56,024 nucleotides of DNA from Actinomycetes bacterium (GTDB lineage Bacteria > Actinomycetota > Acidimicrobiia > Acidimicrobiales > Bog-793): contig JAKBPI010000010.1 in NCBI GenBank assembly GCA_021829645.1, positions 1 through 56,024 on the forward strand, written 5' to 3'. The position numbers and the translations under genes are program-made. The notes under the pieces were generated by a model. It was not told the DNA's origin. It saw nothing but the letters and a program-made list of their open reading frames with translations, and ran no database searches. Shown piece after piece: positions 27,647-39,879 of this stretch. How positions within the stretch are numbered: the stretch's first letter is position 1; every line of letters starts with the position of its first letter.

Positions 27647-28843
27647 GTGGCGGAATCAGAGCATTTAGTGCATGGGTTGCAGGGGGAATTGACAAACGCG
27701 ACTTGGGCACCAATTAGCCCATCCGATATCCTAGATCTGGTAAGCAGGCCGGCGAATCAACCCGGTTTTTTGCAGCAGGAAACCGTATCCTCTACAGGTA
27801 TTCCTACAACAGGCATCTCCGTTATCTGGCAAAGTCCCAGACCAATGTCATCAGCTGCTGTCATACAGATTGGTAACCATAAAATATTTGTGAAAAGACA
27901 TCATATAGATGTTAGAAATTCTTCAGATTTACGGCGTGAACACAAATTTATCAACTATTTACGGGACAATTCCATAAAAGTACCATTCGTATATTCTGAT
28001 GAGAATAACGAAACCGTTTTTGCAAAAGCCGAATTTCTCTATGAGTTTTGTGATGTTTTTGCCGGTATTGATCTATACAGAGAAAGAATATCTTGGTCTC
28101 GGTATATTTGTCCGGAACACGCTTATCATGCCGGAGAAGCGTTGGCAAGACTGCATATGATTTCAGAAGGATTTGACGGGTCTCCCAAAGTTTTTGGACC
28201 TTTATGCAATTCGGTAGAAATTATTACGGCAGAGAATCCTTTGACGATGCTGAAAAGTATTTTGACCGCTAGACCGGGCTTAGCAATCTCCGTGAGAGAG
28301 GCTATGTTATCAATTGATATTTTCTTCGATAGATTCTCCTCTCTGCACCTGCCTTTTATTGAAAAAGTGCTAAGTTACGCTTCTTTGATGAGACCTATCT
28401 ACACACACGGAGATTGGCACCCTTCCAATATGAGTTGGACCGGTAATGGGAAAGATGCCGATGTGGAATACGTTTTTGATTTTGGTTTATCCAACAAAAC
28501 TTTCCTGCACCACGATATAGCCGTAGCTATAGAAAGATCTTGTATCGATTGGTTGGGTCTATACGATGAAGTTTGGGACCCGGATAGTCTCATTGCTTTC
28601 TTACGCGGCTATCATTCTGTCAAAAACCTTAGCGAGGCGGATCTGGGTTTTATTGCCGACACACTACCGGTGTGTCACTTTGAGTATGCGCTGTCGGAGG
28701 TAGAGTACTTTGGGGCAGTGTTGGCTCAACCCGATAACGCTGCCTTAGCGTGTGAAGCGTATCTTTTTGGACATGCAGAGTTTTTTTTAACCCCGGAAGG
28801 GATGGCAATACAGAAGACGATCAGGAATTTAAATAACCTATAG
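27647..28843 (+). CDS. phosphotransferase of the APH/choline-kinase fold
   Basis: A kinase-like protein of about 398 residues. An N-lobe with K-I-F-V-K-R-H (ATP-binding Lys) is followed by the Brenner motif T-H-G-D-W-H-P-S-N-M (catalytic Asp) and the metal motif F-D-F-G-L-S-N. A helical C-lobe follows. Such proteins phosphorylate small molecules (aminoglycosides, choline, homoserine, sugars); the substrate is not predictable here. The start is uncertain: GTG 27647 has TATTCT six bases upstream (leaderless type), while TTG 27539 adds 36 residues without family support. It is followed 68 nt later by murA. Confidence 0.82.
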   Translation: MAESEHLVHGLQGELTNATWAPISPSDILDLVSRPANQPGFLQQETVSSTGIPTTGISVIWQSPRPMSSAAVIQIGNHKIFVKRHHIDVRNSSDLRREHKFINYLRDNSIKVPFVYSDENNETVFAKAEFLYEFCDVFAGIDLYRERISWSRYICPEHAYHAGEALARLHMISEGFDGSPKVFGPLCNSVEIITAENPLTMLKSILTARPGLAISVREAMLSIDIFFDRFSSLHLPFIEKVLSYASLMRPIYTHGDWHPSNMSWTGNGKDADVEYVFDFGLSNKTFLHHDIAVAIERSCIDWLGLYDEVWDPDSLIAFLRGYHSVKNLSEADLGFIADTLPVCHFEYALSEVEYFGAVLAQPDNAALACEAYLFGHAEFFLTPEGMAIQKTIRNLNNL

Positions 28844-28911
28844 CTAAACACAACTAAACTTTCTCCTTTCCAATCCATTGGGCTTTGACTTTGAGCTAAT
28901 TTTATTTTTAG

Positions 28912-30168
28912 ATGAGTAAATTTATAATTAAGCCAGGAAATTCCCTAAAGGGGTCGGTAGAGCTCCAGGGGGCAAAAAATTCCGCTTTGAAACTGATGGC
29001 GGCTTGTATTCTTGTTCGGGGAAAATCAGACCTTTACGACGTACCGCAAATCACCGATGTGGAGATAATGTCAGATCTACTGGAGTCTATGGGGATTTCT
29101 ATGACGACCAACGCTCCGGGGCACCTTGGTATCGATACTCCGGCACACATAACCCCGTATGCCCCCTATGAATTGGTTGAGAAGATGCGCGCCTCCGTGG
29201 TCGTTTTGGGACCTTTACTTGCTACACAGGGGAGAGCTCGTGTCTCTTTGCCGGGAGGCGACGATTTTGGTCACAGGCCTATCGACATTCATATCAGGGC
29301 TCTGTCGGAACTCGGAGCCGACTTTCAAACCAGTCATGGTTACATAGAAGCATCTTGTAAGCGCCTCGTTGGGAAAAGAATAGTTTTGGATTTTCCTAGC
29401 CATACGGCTACCGATAATGTTTTGATGGCGGCCGTGCTTGCCAAAGGAGAGACTGTGATTGAAAACGCAGCCAGGGAACCGGAAATCCAGGATTTGGCTG
29501 ACTTTCTGATCAAAATGGGCGCAAAGATAGACGGGGCGGGGACCTCCAGGATCGTCGTTCAAGGGGTTGATACTCTCCGTCCGGCATCGCACAGCGTTAT
29601 TAGAGACAGAGTGGAAGCCGCCACGTTCATAGCAGCGGCAGGTCTGGCCGGAGGGGAAATAGAGATATGTGGAGTACGACGGGAATATATGGATATGCTG
29701 CTGGAGAAAGTCTCTCAAATGGGCTTGGTGGTCGAATCAATAGAAAACGGTATCAGAGTCGTATCAAATGGCAGGTTGAGGTCAGTGGATGTGGCGACTT
29801 TGCCTTATCCGGGGGTTGCTACTGATTACAAACCTTTGATTGTGACGATGCTGTCCGTTGCCGACGGGGCAGCTATAGTAAGTGAAAATTTGTTTGCCGG
29901 ACGTTTCAGGTACGTAGACGAATTGCGACGTATGGGAGCTGACATCAGAACACAAGGCCACCACGCACTGATCAGGGGTGTTGATAAATTATCGGGCGCT
30001 CAGGTACGTGCTTCTGACATAAGAGCAGGAGCGGCTCTGGTGGTTGCCGGCCTTGCTGCCGATTCTGCTACGACTGTGCTGGGTGGCGATCATATTGACA
30101 GGGGTTATGAGAAGTTTGCTCAGAAACTGTCATTTATAGGTGCAGATATTGAGCGCGTAGAGGAATGA
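28912..30168 (+). CDS. murA: UDP-N-acetylglucosamine 1-carboxyvinyltransferase (MurA) with Asp at the catalytic Cys site
   Basis: First committed step of peptidoglycan synthesis: transfer of enolpyruvate from PEP to UDP-GlcNAc. It opens with K-P-G-N-S-L-K-G-S-V-E-L-Q-G-A-K-N-S-A-L (Lys 22-type substrate residues) and has D-V-P-Q-I-T-D-V and V-L-G-P-L-L-A. The active loop reads L-P-G-G-D-D-F-G-H-R-P-I-D, with Asp 117 where most bacteria have the Cys alkylated by fosfomycin. The same substitution is known in Mycobacterium and Chlamydia MurA, so intrinsic fosfomycin insensitivity is expected. Length 418 is normal. Confidence 0.97.
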   Translation: MSKFIIKPGNSLKGSVELQGAKNSALKLMAACILVRGKSDLYDVPQITDVEIMSDLLESMGISMTTNAPGHLGIDTPAHITPYAPYELVEKMRASVVVLGPLLATQGRARVSLPGGDDFGHRPIDIHIRALSELGADFQTSHGYIEASCKRLVGKRIVLDFPSHTATDNVLMAAVLAKGETVIENAAREPEIQDLADFLIKMGAKIDGAGTSRIVVQGVDTLRPASHSVIRDRVEAATFIAAAGLAGGEIEICGVRREYMDMLLEKVSQMGLVVESIENGIRVVSNGRLRSVDVATLPYPGVATDYKPLIVTMLSVADGAAIVSENLFAGRFRYVDELRRMGADIRTQGHHALIRGVDKLSGAQVRASDIRAGAALVVAGLAADSATTVLGGDHIDRGYEKFAQKLSFIGADIERVEE

Positions 30169-30245
30169 CTATTAGCAAGCCCCAGCGCCATGCCGGCTAC
30201 ATGCTTTTGCCATTTTATACAGTTAGTTTGGCGAGTCAGGATATC

Positions 30246-31253
30246 CTAGGAAGCTGCTTTTTGCGAATCGTTTGGCTGTTCGTCGACGATAAAGCGTCTT
30301 AGATTTTCAGCTGCCTCTTCCGGGGTGACTATGTTGATATACAATCCGGTTCCCAATTCAAAACCGGCCAAGGTAGTAAGTTTTGGCAAAATGTGGATAT
30401 GCCAGTGGAACAGAGTTGTTGATCTGTATGGTGCGGAGTGAAATACGACGTTGTAGGCGATGTCTCCCATATGGGATTTCAATGCTTTAAGTCCGTCTCT
30501 TATCTCTTTGCCTATCGCACTGAGTTCTTCTTTCGAAGAGTTGGATAAGTGTGCTTCGTGGTGTCTGGGGACTATCAGGAGTTCATAGGGAGAGCCGCTC
30601 CAATAAGGTGCTGCCGTTATGACGTGTTCGCCGGCGTGAACCAGTCTCTCTTTGGCGCTTTCTTCAACCGCTGCCGCTACGCACAGGAGGCAATCACCGG
30701 AAAACCTGGCAAAGTTTCCCTGTTCTTCTATGAGTTCTTTAGGGATGATTGGAATACCCATCAGCTGTCCGTGTGGATGATGCAAAGAGGCTCCCGCTTC
30801 GCGTCCCGCGTTGACTATAGCTTGGCTATATCTGAGTCCGGGAGTGCTTTGATGTGCCTTGATCCGGTCCCTAATGGCAAACATTACCAAGTCTGATTGC
30901 TGGGTTGAAAAGTCAGCCCAGGTTGTATCGTGGCTCGGTGAGAGAATAAGCACCTCATGAATACCAGTGGCAGGTGCATCTATAAAAACAGGACCGTGGT
31001 GTTGCAGTACAAAGCTATCCTGACCGCTGAAAGCGGGAAATCGGTTGGGGATTACTCTGACCAGCCAACGGCCGTCTTCGTGATATGTTTCCAAGGCGGG
31101 AGGTGTGGCTTCTTCATTCCCGGGGCAAAACGGGCACGGTGCTTCTTCGCTCAGATCTTTACTGACAATAGGCGAAAAATTGGGCCTGTTGATTCTGTCT
31201 GATGATATGGCGATCCAACGTCCCGAAAGGGGATCATGCCTCAATGTGTTCAT
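30246..31253 (-). CDS. galT: galactose-1-phosphate uridylyltransferase (GalT)
   Basis: HIT-superfamily nucleotidyltransferase of the Leloir pathway. The N-terminus R-H-D-P-L-S-G-R-W-I-A-I-S is typical, and the zinc pair is C-P-F-C-P-G-N-E. The catalytic motif is A-S-L-H-H-P-H-G-Q (H-P-H), with C-x-x-C-like remnants (D-C-L-L-C) and H-W-H-I-H near the C-terminus. At 335 residues it is complete. No galK or galE is adjacent. The promoter upstream contains a TATAAT next to a perfect inverted repeat, so it is probably regulated separately. Confidence 0.95.
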   Translation of the reverse strand: MNTLRHDPLSGRWIAISSDRINRPNFSPIVSKDLSEEAPCPFCPGNEEATPPALETYHEDGRWLVRVIPNRFPAFSGQDSFVLQHHGPVFIDAPATGIHEVLILSPSHDTTWADFSTQQSDLVMFAIRDRIKAHQSTPGLRYSQAIVNAGREAGASLHHPHGQLMGIPIIPKELIEEQGNFARFSGDCLLCVAAAVEESAKERLVHAGEHVITAAPYWSGSPYELLIVPRHHEAHLSNSSKEELSAIGKEIRDGLKALKSHMGDIAYNVVFHSAPYRSTTLFHWHIHILPKLTTLAGFELGTGLYINIVTPEEAAENLRRFIVDEQPNDSQKAAS

Positions 31254-31280
31254 TCCCGAAATATTTTCCTCCTCTAAATC

Positions 31281-31304
31281 AATTATACTACATAAAATGT
31301 AGTA
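31281..31304 (-). promoter_or_regulatory. galT promoter -10 with adjacent inverted repeat
   Basis: TACTACATaaaATGTAGTA (31286-31304) is a perfect 8-bp-arm inverted repeat. Read on the minus strand it ends in TATAAT (31283-31288), placed where a -10 box would be, about 30 nt before the galT start. A repressor bound there would lie over the spacer. The regulator is unknown. Confidence 0.55.
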
Positions 31305-31432
31305 AGCGTTTAGAACTATTTTGAGCGCTTCTCAATCTCTCAAGGTAAATATGTGAAAGACGCTTTATTACAAAAGTTGATTTAGCTATAACTTAGCTAA
31401 AAAGTAAGGCTCTATTTTTGTGAAGGAAATGC

Positions 31433-31936
31433 ATGAAAGATCCCATATATGATCTGATAATGATTCTACACGTACTAGCAGCAACTATAGGATTCGGAAC
31501 ATTGATAGCTTCCGGTATTTACTCTCTAAATTTTAGAAAATGCAAAGACGTTTATAATTCCAAGCACTTGAAGACGTACTTTACCGGAAAAACTAATTAT
31601 ATGGGCTATGTTATATTTTTTGTTCCTATATTCGGCGTCATTCTACTGTATATGGGTCATTGGCATCAACTTACTCATCCTTATCCATGGGTGGGTATTT
31701 CTTGCTGGGGTATAGGAGCTTTGGTAGCCAATTTGATTATTTTTCCACAGGAAAAGCTTATAGGTATCTATCTCAACGAAAATAAATTGACGCAACAAGA
31801 GCGAAGTAAAGTTTCTATGGAGTCAAACAGCATCAACTTGCAACAAATCTCGTTGCGTATAGAAAGAGCAGCCGCTGTCGCTGCAATCTGCTTTACTTTG
31901 GCTACGGTGTTTATGGTGATCCAGCCGTCGTTTTGA
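31433..31936 (+). CDS. small four-helix membrane protein (DUF2269-like)
   Basis: A 167-residue protein with four hydrophobic helices (about 8-30, 57-78, 86-106 and 145-163). The first starts D-L-I-M-I-L-H-V-L-A-A-T-I-G-F-G-T, resembling the H-V-(L/I)-(A/G)...G pattern of predicted integral membrane proteins of the DUF2269 type; the His could bind haem or metal. GAAGGAAATGC precedes the ATG. There is no operon partner within 200 bp. Function unknown. Confidence 0.7.
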   Translation: MKDPIYDLIMILHVLAATIGFGTLIASGIYSLNFRKCKDVYNSKHLKTYFTGKTNYMGYVIFFVPIFGVILLYMGHWHQLTHPYPWVGISCWGIGALVANLIIFPQEKLIGIYLNENKLTQQERSKVSMESNSINLQQISLRIERAAAVAAICFTLATVFMVIQPSF

Positions 31937-32141
31937 TAATTTTTTATCTACCCTTTGTGTAAGGCGGCTTTGAAAATAGGGCTGTGTGAAGGTAAGGTTT
32001 TATCTCTGTATTTGATACTCTGGCACAGGGTAGATGTCAGAGTGTAATAGTATGGATAGCGGCTAAAAGCGTGACATAGCGAGGACCAAGATTAAAGACA
32101 ATAATAGAGCTGATCAAGGGGGCTCTCGTAGGGGTAATAAC

Positions 32142-33473
32142 TTGCCTCCACCCAGACCACTGCCCACAAAGTCAGAACTGAAGCAAAAAAAGGAAATGGC
32201 TAGACAAAGCGTTGCTTCATCGCGCGCTGCCAGAGAACTGACACGAGCAAAGCTTACCAAAGAGCAAGCAGCGAGATTAAAGCTGAGAAAAAAGAGAAGG
32301 ATCCTGCGAAATAGATTGCTCGTAGCCTCAGTCCTACTGATCGTGGCAGCAGGAGTCGGTTTCTATGGGCTTAAGCCTTCTCATGCCTCTTCGGAGAAAG
32401 AGCGTTCTAAATCGGTGACACCGGTGAAGAAAACACACAATTCTTCGTTGCCAAAAGTCAAAAAAACAAGCCCGCATCACGCCAATAAGCCACCTGAGGA
32501 AAAAGCAAAAGATACCGATCAGAACTCTTCGGTAAGCATAGCTACGTGTACTTTTATCGACTACTCACGCTCTACTTATAACTTTTATACCAATACCACT
32601 TTGCCGTATAGAGTACTGAAGACTTACATTTTTTATCCGAAATCAACCGTATCTCTACAGGGAAACCCGTCTTCGATCGGGGCAGCAGCACCTCCTTACC
32701 CCGCCATCGTATTTGCCGAAGGCTATAAAGTAACTCCTCTTACTTATCGGGAATTGTTGGATTCTTGGACCACAAAAGGTTTTGTGGTCATCGCCCCCAT
32801 GTTTCCCGATACAAACGCCGCTGCCGTAAAGGCAATGCACAACCTGCCGATAACCGAGAAAGATACTTCCAATGAACCGGCCGATATGGCCTTTGTAACC
32901 AGAAATGTTATTGCCGACGCCGGGACACCCGGTTCTGACTGCGGTGTGCTATATCACCTCGTGAACCCCAATGACTTGATGTTGGCCGGTCAATCTGACG
33001 GTGCACAGGTAGTGGCTGCTCTTGCCTACAATACCGATTATATGTCCTTACTTCCAAGCGGCACTTTTAAGGCAGTGGAAGTGTTGTCCGGAGATGAAAT
33101 TGGCGTGGGCGGCTACACCGCGCCTACTGATGCCCCACCGCTTCTCTTTTCGCAAAGCAATACCGATCAATGCAATCCTCCTCAAGAAGCACAGGCTCTT
33201 TATGATGCCATTCCTGTGGCTAATAAATGGTTTTTGGAACTTTTCAATGCCGATCACCTCCCTCCGTATGATGGGAATGACAAAGCCGCTTTTGGGGTAG
33301 TTTCCAGTGTGACATCACAATTTTTTATCTTGGCAGCTCACGGCCTCATGCCCGGTAATCAATTCGTCATAGCATCCGATGTCATGCCATCTGTCGCTCA
33401 TATGACATATGGTCTTTATGCTCCGAGTTTGCCGACCCTGACAATGACCTCAAAAGCCTGTTATATAAAATGA
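32142..33473 (+). CDS. membrane-anchored alpha/beta-hydrolase
   Basis: A very basic N-terminus (1-60) leads to a single TM helix (about 62-78, LLVASVLLIVAAGVGFYG), a Lys/Ser-rich stalk, then an alpha/beta-hydrolase domain from about residue 130. The domain shows P-A-I-V-F-A-E-G, W-T-T-K-G-F-V-V-I-A-P-M-F-P and the nucleophile elbow L-A-G-Q-S-D-G-A. A late A-D-H-L-P-P-Y gives the likely His. The fold resembles chlorophyllase/PET-hydrolase-like esterases; the substrate is unknown. The start is uncertain: TTG 32142 has GGGG upstream, but the frame is open back to 32067 with protein-like codons. It overlaps the next gene by ATGA. Confidence 0.75.
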   Translation: MPPPRPLPTKSELKQKKEMARQSVASSRAARELTRAKLTKEQAARLKLRKKRRILRNRLLVASVLLIVAAGVGFYGLKPSHASSEKERSKSVTPVKKTHNSSLPKVKKTSPHHANKPPEEKAKDTDQNSSVSIATCTFIDYSRSTYNFYTNTTLPYRVLKTYIFYPKSTVSLQGNPSSIGAAAPPYPAIVFAEGYKVTPLTYRELLDSWTTKGFVVIAPMFPDTNAAAVKAMHNLPITEKDTSNEPADMAFVTRNVIADAGTPGSDCGVLYHLVNPNDLMLAGQSDGAQVVAALAYNTDYMSLLPSGTFKAVEVLSGDEIGVGGYTAPTDAPPLLFSQSNTDQCNPPQEAQALYDAIPVANKWFLELFNADHLPPYDGNDKAAFGVVSSVTSQFFILAAHGLMPGNQFVIASDVMPSVAHMTYGLYAPSLPTLTMTSKACYIK

Positions 33474-34675
33474 AAGATGCAGACATACATCATGCTTTTG
33501 ACGGGGGTGGCAAAAGAATTTATTTTGACCACTGTGCTACCACCCCCATGTATGAAGAAGTCAAAGACCTGCTTGGCTCATGGCTACGCAGTGATTTCAA
33601 GAACCCATCCGGCCTTTACAAAACCTCCAGGATACTGCGCAGAAGTCTTGATGATGCCAGGGAGGAATTGGCAAAAGAGTTCTTTTGCCGGGACACCGAT
33701 ATCATTTTCACCTCCGGAGGGACCGAATCGGACAATGCCGCCATATATGGGCTTTCCGGGTCGCGAGAGAGCTCTGTTGGCGAAGGACTTTCTCCCGTCA
33801 TCGTAAGCGGCATTGAACACGAAGCCATTTTACGTCCAGCGCAATTTCTCGGAGCTTCAGTTGTCAATACGCATCCGAATGGAAGTCTGGATTTGGACCA
33901 TCTGGAAGATCTGCTTAAGCTTCGAAAAAGCGCTGATACCGTACTAAAGCTAGTATCCATTATGGCCGTCAACAATGAGACCGGTGTCATCCAACCGCTA
34001 TCGGAAGCAGCCGACTTGGTGAGAAGTTATTTTCCTGATGCTTTTATACATTCGGATTGTGTTCAGGCTTTTTCCTCTCGGGATATAGCGGAAACAGCTG
34101 CTTTGGCGGATGCGCTCTCATTTAGTGCCCATAAGTTCGGAGGTCCGATTGGCGTAGGCGCTTTGGTACTAAAAAAGCAAGCCAGAAAATCTTTTATACC
34201 GTTTATGCGGGGAGGACAACAGGAAAGAGGCTATCGCGCCGGCACAGAGAACTTGCCGGCGATTTTGGGCATGGCAAAAGCGGCTTCTCTGTGTGCCACA
34301 GGAAAAGAAACAGAACTCAAAAATTTAACTTTGCTTGCCGAGAGATTATTGACAGGTCTGAAAAGCATTGACAGCAATATTTCGGTGGTTGGAAGAGACT
34401 CTGCAAAGGTTGCCCATATTATGTTGCTCCATATACCCGATATTCGGGGTGAAGAGCTGTGTTACCTCTTGGACGTAGAGGGCATAGAGGTTTCCACGGG
34501 CTCTGCCTGTGCAGCGGGAGCGAGGGAACCAAGTCATGTGCTCTTATCCATGGGATGGGGTACGAAAGAAGCCAAAGAGGTGATCAGGGTCTCTTTTGGG
34601 AGAACAAATACTGAAGCCGAGGTGGATGAATTTCTCCGGAAATTACAAAAAGCCGTGAGGGCTCTTCGAGCATAG
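33470..34675 (+). CDS. cysteine desulfurase (IscS/NifS family)
   Basis: A PLP enzyme that takes sulfur from cysteine. It opens I-Y-F-D-H-C-A-T-T-P and has T-S-G-G-T-E-S-D-N, V-N-N-E-T-G-V-I-Q-P, the PLP lysine in S-F-S-A-H-K-F-G-G-P (Lys 222) and the persulfide Cys in S-T-G-S-A-C-A-A-G (Cys 347). The start overlaps the preceding stop (ATGA). mnmA follows 107 nt on, and a dedicated desulfurase next to MnmA is a common arrangement that supplies the sulfur for tRNA thiolation. No iscU or sufU is seen nearby. Confidence 0.95.
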   Translation: MKDADIHHAFDGGGKRIYFDHCATTPMYEEVKDLLGSWLRSDFKNPSGLYKTSRILRRSLDDAREELAKEFFCRDTDIIFTSGGTESDNAAIYGLSGSRESSVGEGLSPVIVSGIEHEAILRPAQFLGASVVNTHPNGSLDLDHLEDLLKLRKSADTVLKLVSIMAVNNETGVIQPLSEAADLVRSYFPDAFIHSDCVQAFSSRDIAETAALADALSFSAHKFGGPIGVGALVLKKQARKSFIPFMRGGQQERGYRAGTENLPAILGMAKAASLCATGKETELKNLTLLAERLLTGLKSIDSNISVVGRDSAKVAHIMLLHIPDIRGEELCYLLDVEGIEVSTGSACAAGAREPSHVLLSMGWGTKEAKEVIRVSFGRTNTEAEVDEFLRKLQKAVRALRA

Positions 34676-34782
34676 TCCAGTTCTTCCTAACGATCGTTTT
34701 GTGTTATGACAAGGGCTGCTTTGCTGCTTTCTAATCCGCAATAAACACCGTATAAAGCCGCTTTTTCTGGCACAATGTTAGT

Positions 34783-37933
<3,151 letters not shown>

Positions 37934-38622
37934 CGAAGGCAATATCAGTTATCTTTGGCAACAAAACTTGCATCTCTCAAAAATTTAATGTCTACACTTC
38001 GAGTAGACAGAACTTAGATAAACCATACTATGACCCCAAGGTATTAAGAGATTAAGCCGGCATAAGGTAAAAATTTCTATTCTCTAGTCCTTCTTTTGCA
38101 GGAAACCTTATACGTCTCAGCCGGTCGAAAATATCCTATTAATTTGTTAAATTCTGTATCAAGATCTACTTCCGGTATCACAAAGAGACGGTTTATAAGG
38201 AACTAACCGGTTGTGAAGCGGATATAAGCACCAACTTAAACAATTGAAGCGCCCTTTTTGCTGTTTTGACTCTCAGCAAAAAGAGCGCTTCATCGGATCC
38301 GGTTTGATCGGCTATCAGTGGGGGGCTGCCTTGTTTAAAGGACAGTCGATAGCTTATCTTGCCGGCCGTTTTCTTGCCCGCCGCTCAAAATAATACGACG
38401 AGCGAATCCGTTGTTTTATACAGTTCTAACGTCATTTAGCAATTGTACTTTTATCTCTTCACATATTTTATAGAATTTTTTCCTGTTTTAAACTGTTACG
38501 GAAAATTTTCCGGAATTATTACTATATACAATAGGACTTTAAGATGTCAACTTAAATAAGGCTTATTTTCGGCATTTCTGGACATGTCACGCTTCGTTGA
38601 CGGGAAACGGTGGATTGCAGAA
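37934..38622. other. 689-bp intergenic region between convergent ligA and lacI-type gene
   Basis: No frame here looks like a gene. It holds a small stem (GTCTAC 37990-37995 with GTAGAC 38003-38008) shortly after ligA and the larger hairpin at 38246-38291. The rest is AT-rich, with a few GC-richer tracts (about 38310-38410) that have no long frame and could be decayed coding DNA. Confidence 0.5.
38246..38291. terminator. two-part hairpin, possible bidirectional terminator
   Basis: GAAGCGC (38246-38252) pairs with GCGCTTC (38285-38291); inside, after a 2x2 internal loop, TTTTTGCTG (38255-38263) pairs with CAGCAAAAA (38274-38282). The arms carry T-runs on both strands, and the two flanking genes converge on it. 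No clean U-tail follows, so this is a structural call only. Confidence 0.45.
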
Positions 38623-39663
38623 TTATTTTGAGGGACAGGGTCCCGTGGAGTCTCGTACAACTAAGTTGGTGGCCAACTCGATATGCAAAGGTTCAAATTG
38701 ACGGTTATCTAAAATTCTTATTAAAATACTGGTTGCCATTCGACCCATTTCCACCAGCGGTTGTTTAACGGTAGTGAGAGCCGGGGTTACCAGGCTTGAT
38801 TCGCGGTTGTCATCTATACCTACCACGGAGAGGTTTTTTGGTATTTCGAGTCGCAATTCTCTGGCTGCTTGCATGGCTCCTATAGCCATGTCGTCGTTAA
38901 ATGCAATGATAGCCGTAGGTCTATTTTGAAGACCGAGGAGTTTTAACGCCGCCTGCTTGCCTCCCGTAACCAGAAAGTCAGCGGCTTGTTCTAGGCTGGG
39001 GTCAGGTAATATACCTATACCGGCCAGTGCGGCATGATACCCTCTGAGTCTCTCAATGCTGGCCATTGATCTGGTGGGACCCGTTATGGCGGCTATGCGG
39101 GTGTGTCCCAGACCTATCAGATGTCTGGTTGCTTGCATCGCTGCAGAGGAATGGGCGGCGGAAACCGTAGGGATGTCACTGGCTGGCCGCTCCAACGGGT
39201 CGACTATGACAAATTTGTAGTCATTTTCAGAAAGGCTGCGGAGCTCTTCGTGTGACTCTTCCGGCAAAACTAAAAGTGCCCCGTCTGTCGCTCCGTGACT
39301 CAATTCCTCCAGAAGACTTCTTTCTCTGTCGCGGTCGTGCCGAGTAGGGCAAAGCACAATTCTGAAACCCTGTTCGGTAAGTGCTTCAGCGGCGCCAGCA
39401 AGGATAAGAGCGAAATACTCAGGTGCGGTATAAGGCATTGTTACTGCTATCAAGCCGGTACCGGAGCGACTATTATTATGTCCCCTGGCTATCTTGTAGC
39501 CGTATTTCCTTGCTACTTCCCAAACATTATCCCGTGTTTCGTCCGATACGTCTCCGTGGTTATTCAGTACCCTGGAAACGGTTGCGATTGAGACTCCGGC
39601 CTTGTCAGCAATCTGCCGTATGGTAACCTCTTTGCGTTGTCTGGGAGTTTTATTAATCGCCAC
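38623..39663 (-). CDS. LacI-family transcriptional regulator
   Basis: The N-terminal helix-turn-helix and hinge read V-T-I-R-Q-I-A-D-K-A-G-V-S-I-A-T-V-S-R-V-L-N-N, the LacI signature. It is followed by a periplasmic-binding-protein-like sensor domain with G-L-I-A-V-T-M-P, A-F-N-D-D-M-A-I-G-A-M and V-V-G-I-D-D-N. It has 346 residues and is complete. It stands alone, divergent from the Rrf2-type gene; no sugar transporter is adjacent, so its effector and targets are unknown. Confidence 0.92.
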   Translation of the reverse strand: MAINKTPRQRKEVTIRQIADKAGVSIATVSRVLNNHGDVSDETRDNVWEVARKYGYKIARGHNNSRSGTGLIAVTMPYTAPEYFALILAGAAEALTEQGFRIVLCPTRHDRDRERSLLEELSHGATDGALLVLPEESHEELRSLSENDYKFVIVDPLERPASDIPTVSAAHSSAAMQATRHLIGLGHTRIAAITGPTRSMASIERLRGYHAALAGIGILPDPSLEQAADFLVTGGKQAALKLLGLQNRPTAIIAFNDDMAIGAMQAARELRLEIPKNLSVVGIDDNRESSLVTPALTTVKQPLVEMGRMATSILIRILDNRQFEPLHIELATNLVVRDSTGPCPSK

Positions 39664-39879
39664 ACTATTATCTAAGCATTTTAATTACGGCTTTTGTTTC
39701 AGTAGGACTAAAACTTTATGGAAAAAACCATAAAAAAGTTAAATTTTTTTTCGATCTTCTTAGGAAGCCACTGCTTATCGCAGTTGCAAGTGAAGACAAA
39801 CCCGGAAGATAAAAGCAGAAACTTAGAAAAATACTTCGTTCTCCCACACACGTACATTTGTAAGTAGTAAACCTTAGAT

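Noticed and set aside
30549-31202. Plus-strand frames opposite galT
   Set aside because: galT on the minus strand has full family motifs; these frames have none.
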